50,784 nucleotides of DNA from an uncultured Veillonellaceae bacterium (GTDB lineage: Bacteria > Bacillota > Negativicutes > Veillonellales > Dialisteraceae). Within the stretch, counting starts at the first letter, position 1, and the number at the start of each line of letters is the position of its first letter. Positions 49,957-50,784 of this stretch are shown one piece after another. Where the stretch lies: positions 1 to 50,784 of the forward strand of contig CASEBK010000001.1 in assembly GCA_949286115.1 (NCBI GenBank), read 5' to 3'. The position numbers and the translations under genes were made by a program. Under the pieces are notes generated by a model. The model worked only from the letters and a program-made list of their open reading frames with translations. It ran no database searches and was not told the DNA's origin.

Positions 49957-50784
49957 TTATTCGATGGCCTGGCCCTTCGTGTCGCGGACGAAGAAGAGCA
50001 CATTGAGCGCCGCCGCCAGGTATACGCAGGACAGCAGGATGAACGCCGTGCCGAATCCCTGATCCTGTGCGATGGTGCCGATGATGACCGGCGCAAAGCC
50101 GCCCACCGCGCGGCCCGTATTGAAGATGAAGTTCTGCGCCGTGGAGCGGGCGTCCGTGGTGTAGCTCTCCGAGAGGAGCGTGCCGTAGCCCGCCATCATG
50201 CCGTTGCAGAAGAATCCCAGGAACGCGCCGCCGAAGAGGAGCGCCATGGGCGTGCCCAGGTTGACGTACACATAGACCATCGCCGCCGAGCACACATAGA
50301 AGAGAAGGTAAGGCTTCTTGCGGCCCAGGCGGTCGCAGAGCCAGCCGAAAACGTAGATGCCGCAGATCATGCCCACCACGGTGACGATCATCCAGCCCGC
50401 CATGGAGTTCGTGGTGAGCCCGTGCTCGCGGAGGAGGATCATGGGCAGCCACACCATGATGCCGTAGTAGCCGAAGTTCTGCACGCTGGTCATCACCGTG
50501 AGCGCCAGCGTCGTCACGATGCGCCGCGGGCTGTTGAAGAGGAGGATGAGCGGGAACTTCTGGGTGTTCTCCATCTGCTCCATCTCCTCCGGCGTGAGCT
50601 TCTCGCCCCGGTCATAGCGCTCTTTCAGCTCTTTTTTGAGCGCCTTGCGCTTCACCCACATGGGCGGCTCCTTGATGCCCCGGCGGGACCACGCCGCAAG
50701 GAGCGCCGGCAGCACGCCCACCAGGAAGAGGCCGCGCCAGCCGTAGCTCGGGAGGATCGCCGCGGCCAGCACCGCCGCCAGCAC
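49957..50784 (-). CDS. MFS transporter, C-terminal part (runs off window)
   Basis: The last 275 or more residues of a major facilitator transporter; the 5' end lies beyond 50784. Visible are the end of the first six-helix bundle (GWRGLFLVGVLPALLAAW), a charged cytoplasmic loop (KRKALKKELKERYDRGEK), then six more helices with the repeated MFS loop signature GWLCDRLGRKKPYLL. The pattern resembles the metabolite:H+ symporter (sugar or carboxylate/aromatic acid) branch, but the substrate is unknown. Its own terminator separates it from tig. Confidence 0.88.
   Translation of the reverse strand: MLAAVLAAAILPSYGWRGLFLVGVLPALLAAWSRRGIKEPPMWVKRKALKKELKERYDRGEKLTPEEMEQMENTQKFPLILLFNSPRRIVTTLALTVMTSVQNFGYYGIMVWLPMILLREHGLTTNSMAGWMIVTVVGMICGIYVFGWLCDRLGRKKPYLLFYVCSAAMVYVYVNLGTPMALLFGGAFLGFFCNGMMAGYGTLLSESYTTDARSTAQNFIFNTGRAVGGFAPVIIGTIAQDQGFGTAFILLSCVYLAAALNVLFFVRDTKGQAIE

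Overview
The window is GC-rich chromosomal DNA from an anaerobic, Gram-negative-type Firmicute, most likely a member of the Negativicutes (Veillonellales/Selenomonadales range). I cannot fix the genus. Three things point this way. The Fe-S assembly set is Firmicute-like, with SufU. Outer-membrane features are present: a trimeric autotransporter with an extended signal peptide, an O-antigen-ligase-type protein, two PMT-type glycosyltransferases and a porin-like N-terminus. There is also a B12-dependent succinate-to-propionate gene cluster ending in biotin-dependent methylmalonyl-CoA decarboxylase subunits. No rRNA, transposase, integrase or CRISPR array was seen.

Layout. 1-663: 5' end of a repeat-rich trimeric autotransporter, broken by a G8 tract in its leader. 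664-1508: gene-free repeat DNA. 1550-6459: sufCBDSU operon on the minus strand. 6612-8355: two paralogous amino-acid-type binding lipoproteins without permeases. 8966-13404: plus-strand operon with a DedA protein, two PMT-family glycosyltransferases and a uracil-DNA-glycosylase-like protein. 14045-15650: FMN reductase, the remnant of a second one, and an aldo/keto reductase. 15771-18992: phosphoesterase, DUF362 lipoprotein and permease. 19204-23271: flavin reductase, second DUF362 protein, a mini-regulator with a secreted protein, a LysR regulator and a GtrA-like protein. 23332-26083: tRNA-Ala, a HAD phosphatase, and a secreted stalk-domain protein preceded by two cobalamin-riboswitch-like leaders in series, each with its own terminator. 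26119-31605: two very large TPR proteins, one with a Suppressor-of-Fused domain. 32287-40096: propionate operon. 40464-43298: O-antigen ligase, MetQ-type lipoprotein and a short porin-like protein. 43302-49761: tig, clpP, clpX, lon and yihA. 49957-50784: partial MFS transporter.

How the genes work together. The propionate operon encodes succinate CoA-transferase, split methylmalonyl-CoA mutase with its MeaB chaperone, epimerase, and decarboxylase alpha, delta and gamma subunits. Together these form a cycle that turns succinate into propionate plus CO2. The Na+-pumping beta subunit is not in the window. The mutase needs cobalamin, which fits the B12-sensing leader elsewhere in the window, although that leader controls a surface or secreted protein of unknown function. 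The tig-clpP-clpX-lon block is the cytosolic folding and proteolysis machinery. The most unusual features are the series riboswitch leader, the intergenic repeat family with covarying hairpins, the poly-G switch in the adhesin leader, and the 62-bp palindrome at 19110.
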